From positions 1 through 21,229 of the forward strand of contig DASPJR010000201.1 of assembly GCA_035628505.1 (NCBI GenBank): a DNA stretch of 21,229 nucleotides, given 5' to 3'. Source of the DNA: DASPJR01 sp035628505 (lineage in GTDB: Bacteria > Planctomycetota > SZUA-567 > H5-PLA8). Positions 21,001 through 21,229 of the stretch are shown in pieces; positions within the stretch are counted from its first letter, which is position 1, and every line of letters starts with the position of its first letter. A program made the position numbers and the translations under genes. The notes under the pieces were generated by a model that saw only the letters and a list, made by a program, of their open reading frames with translations, did not search any database and was not told where the DNA came from.

Positions 21001-21229
21001 CTCGATCATTTTTGCGTCGGCGACGCTTTCCGTTCGCGATCCAGATGCCGGAGATGCAGCGGGACTGACGCCGTACCGGCCGCTGAAGCAGGTGGGCAGT
21101 GGGCAGACGGCAGGAAGCAGGAGCGAGGGAGATCACGAGAAACCGCATCCGAAAAGTTTTGAGTTCCTGAAGAACCGCATGGGCCTGTCGCTTTGCGGCC
21201 CGGAGAAACTCGATGAGCTGCTGCTCGGC
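18065..21229 (+). CDS. dinG: DnaQ-like / RAYT transposase / DinG helicase fusion (3' end outside window)
   Basis: One frame of 1055 codons without a stop, read codon by codon to the window end. Residues 1-135 resemble a DnaQ-type exonuclease (MTGITNAQLDDAPDLDIVLQELLEF) but the catalytic acids are gone. Residues 136-378 come from an inserted RAYT: core 174-356 with FVTFRLADS, VMPNHVHAVF (His278, His280) and EYTYYNPEKSGL (likely Tyr338). Residues about 380-470 resume a DnaQ-to-DinG linker. From about 495 there is an XPD/DinG helicase: Walker A AGTGVGKS (Lys533), iron-sulfur cysteines 594, 657, 662 and 668, DEAH box 710-713 and SATL motif at 985-988. ATG 18065 has no good Shine-Dalgarno. A 5'-3' repair helicase role is expected; the effect of the RAYT insert is unknown. 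Confidence 0.88.
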   Translation, partial: MSAATLLAKPVFLTLITTEPGGEGSIVRICAEKEDASAPGGIQTLERLIRAPRLTLAQSRMTGITNAQLDDAPDLDIVLQELLEFSAGAEAWIVPDANAARAALREASVSAGYPGRIGPTLIGMDELWAIVRPTERSTGVSPVQLDVAPKAAPGISDRFPIQDFQPNLRYGAHLPHLTLKDSTYFVTFRLADSVPTALLETWKAEREIALRNPDRVLSVKAQAELDDLFSQRIDQHLDNGTGKCWMKDPAVAAVVEDALKHFDGERYILLAWSVMPNHVHAVFQPLGQNSLSEILHSWKSYSSKAANDLLKREGKFWQEEYYDHLIRDDADYQQCLEYTYYNPEKSGLDNWKWRGAVFADRAKGTASSQQRHGRDAHATGLAASAMAQFRALETDLLSLPLPLLAEMNWLLSKTEHPLKKILKKAEGIAVKEQFTEDFSSGRVSLDKLFQDFSRIIDRLAPEEEGATEEAVTFTGEPVTSEEVGKLLGPHGPLAKALKGYEERPEQVEMAQRVAESLSTGKHLLAEAGTGVGKSLAYLIPAILFAKRASRPVVVATHTKNLQSQLFNKDIPFLKAHLGVDFDAALLKGRPNYLCLRKFMYTLQEASHELDDEERAQMLPIMTWATQTEEGDISEMSAFAPEKNPELWDRLHTVGDDCLKRQCPFYKRCFVYKARGLTRGADLVVLNHAMVFADLNLESGTLPKYSEIVFDEAHKLEDIATDHLASEITPKRIYKILNRLFRVAQGSAAGKGLLPTLLANLEMARGEFKEEMITSIREHILAVMQAIQPANDGSDVFFSVVRQWTETPAASEEDERPLAPYVPRERGRGGVYLETDSAGGKFSNAPAFPFKRKKSSLYGDDRKRFSSASLRADEVENFTQGKESAIAQLGRLRQLLETLEEDFKEIRKRNVPRARELTTEISAQKNFLQELINDIEFIIKADEPNYVYWSERWGKRGVRVVAAPLDVSALLHEQLYQKKRSIIFASATLSVRDPDAGDAAGLTPYRPLKQVGSGQTAGSRSEGDHEKPHPKSFEFLKNRMGLSLCGPEKLDELLLG
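18471..18494 (+). repeat. Left family B REP (GTAG type)
   Basis: GTAG followed by a perfect 9-bp stem that includes the last G of the tetranucleotide (18474-18482 with 18486-18494, loop TCT). A GTAG tetranucleotide beside a hairpin is the classical REP signature. It is translated as STGVSPV. Confidence 0.85.
19177..19200 (-). repeat. Right family B REP (GTAG type, inverted)
   Basis: On the minus strand it reads GTAG, then an 8-bp stem (19190-19197 with 19177-19184). Loop and stem follow the same xGGGCRTCYCGCCCx pattern as the left copy. It is translated on the plus strand as RHGRDAHATG. Confidence 0.85.
21094..21128. repeat. Heptamer tandem repeat inside the helicase coding region
   Basis: Five 7-bp units: GGGCAGT, GGGCAGA, CGGCAGG, AAGCAGG, AGCGAGG. 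It encodes a Gly/Ser/Gln stretch (GSGQTAGSRSEG) between the SATL motif and the FEFLKNRMGL segment, where DinG proteins usually have a shorter connection. Confidence 0.55.

Overview
The window is chromosomal DNA from a GC-rich Gram-negative-type bacterium. It carries peptidoglycan genes (murJ, murA), exported proteins with signal peptides, and an envelope protein with a beta-sandwich module typical of planctomycete proteins. Many dispersed palindromic repeats also suggest a Planctomycetota/PVC-like or neighbouring poorly cultured phylum. The assignment is an impression only; there is no rRNA or other phylogenetic marker here. No tRNA, rRNA, CRISPR array or phage module was seen.

Layout. 1-189: an inverted REP pair (REPIN-like, family C). 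190-6105: ordinary genes: murJ, a STAS-domain anti-sigma antagonist, a HAD hydrolase (minus strand), a DUF3788-type protein, bioD and a calcineurin-like phosphoesterase. 6106-9057: an accessory region packed with eleven copies of one palindromic repeat family (family A), holding a RIO-type kinase gene and a stand-alone REP-associated tyrosine transposase (RAYT-1). 9058-18064: murA (minus), a membrane-anchored zinc-ribbon protein, GrpB-family and Kelch/tail-fibre-like genes (both minus), xylA, a strong bidirectional terminator and a small exported helical protein (minus).

18065-21229 (running off the window): one uninterrupted reading frame that encodes, in order, a degenerate DnaQ-like exonuclease domain, a complete second RAYT (RAYT-2, HuH motif and tyrosine present) and a DinG/XPD-type iron-sulfur helicase. 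RAYT-2 is bracketed by two GTAG-type REP hairpins in inverted orientation, and both hairpins are themselves translated. This looks like a RAYT mobile unit domesticated, or at least tolerated, in frame inside a DNA-repair helicase. It is the most unusual object in the window.

How the parts relate. RAYT-1 with the family A repeats, and RAYT-2 with the family B GTAG repeats, are two separate REP/RAYT systems 10 kb apart. Family A repeats sit within a few bases of the stop codons of the RIO kinase and murA genes, so they may also act as 3' end hairpins. The remaining genes are housekeeping or envelope functions without an obvious shared pathway.
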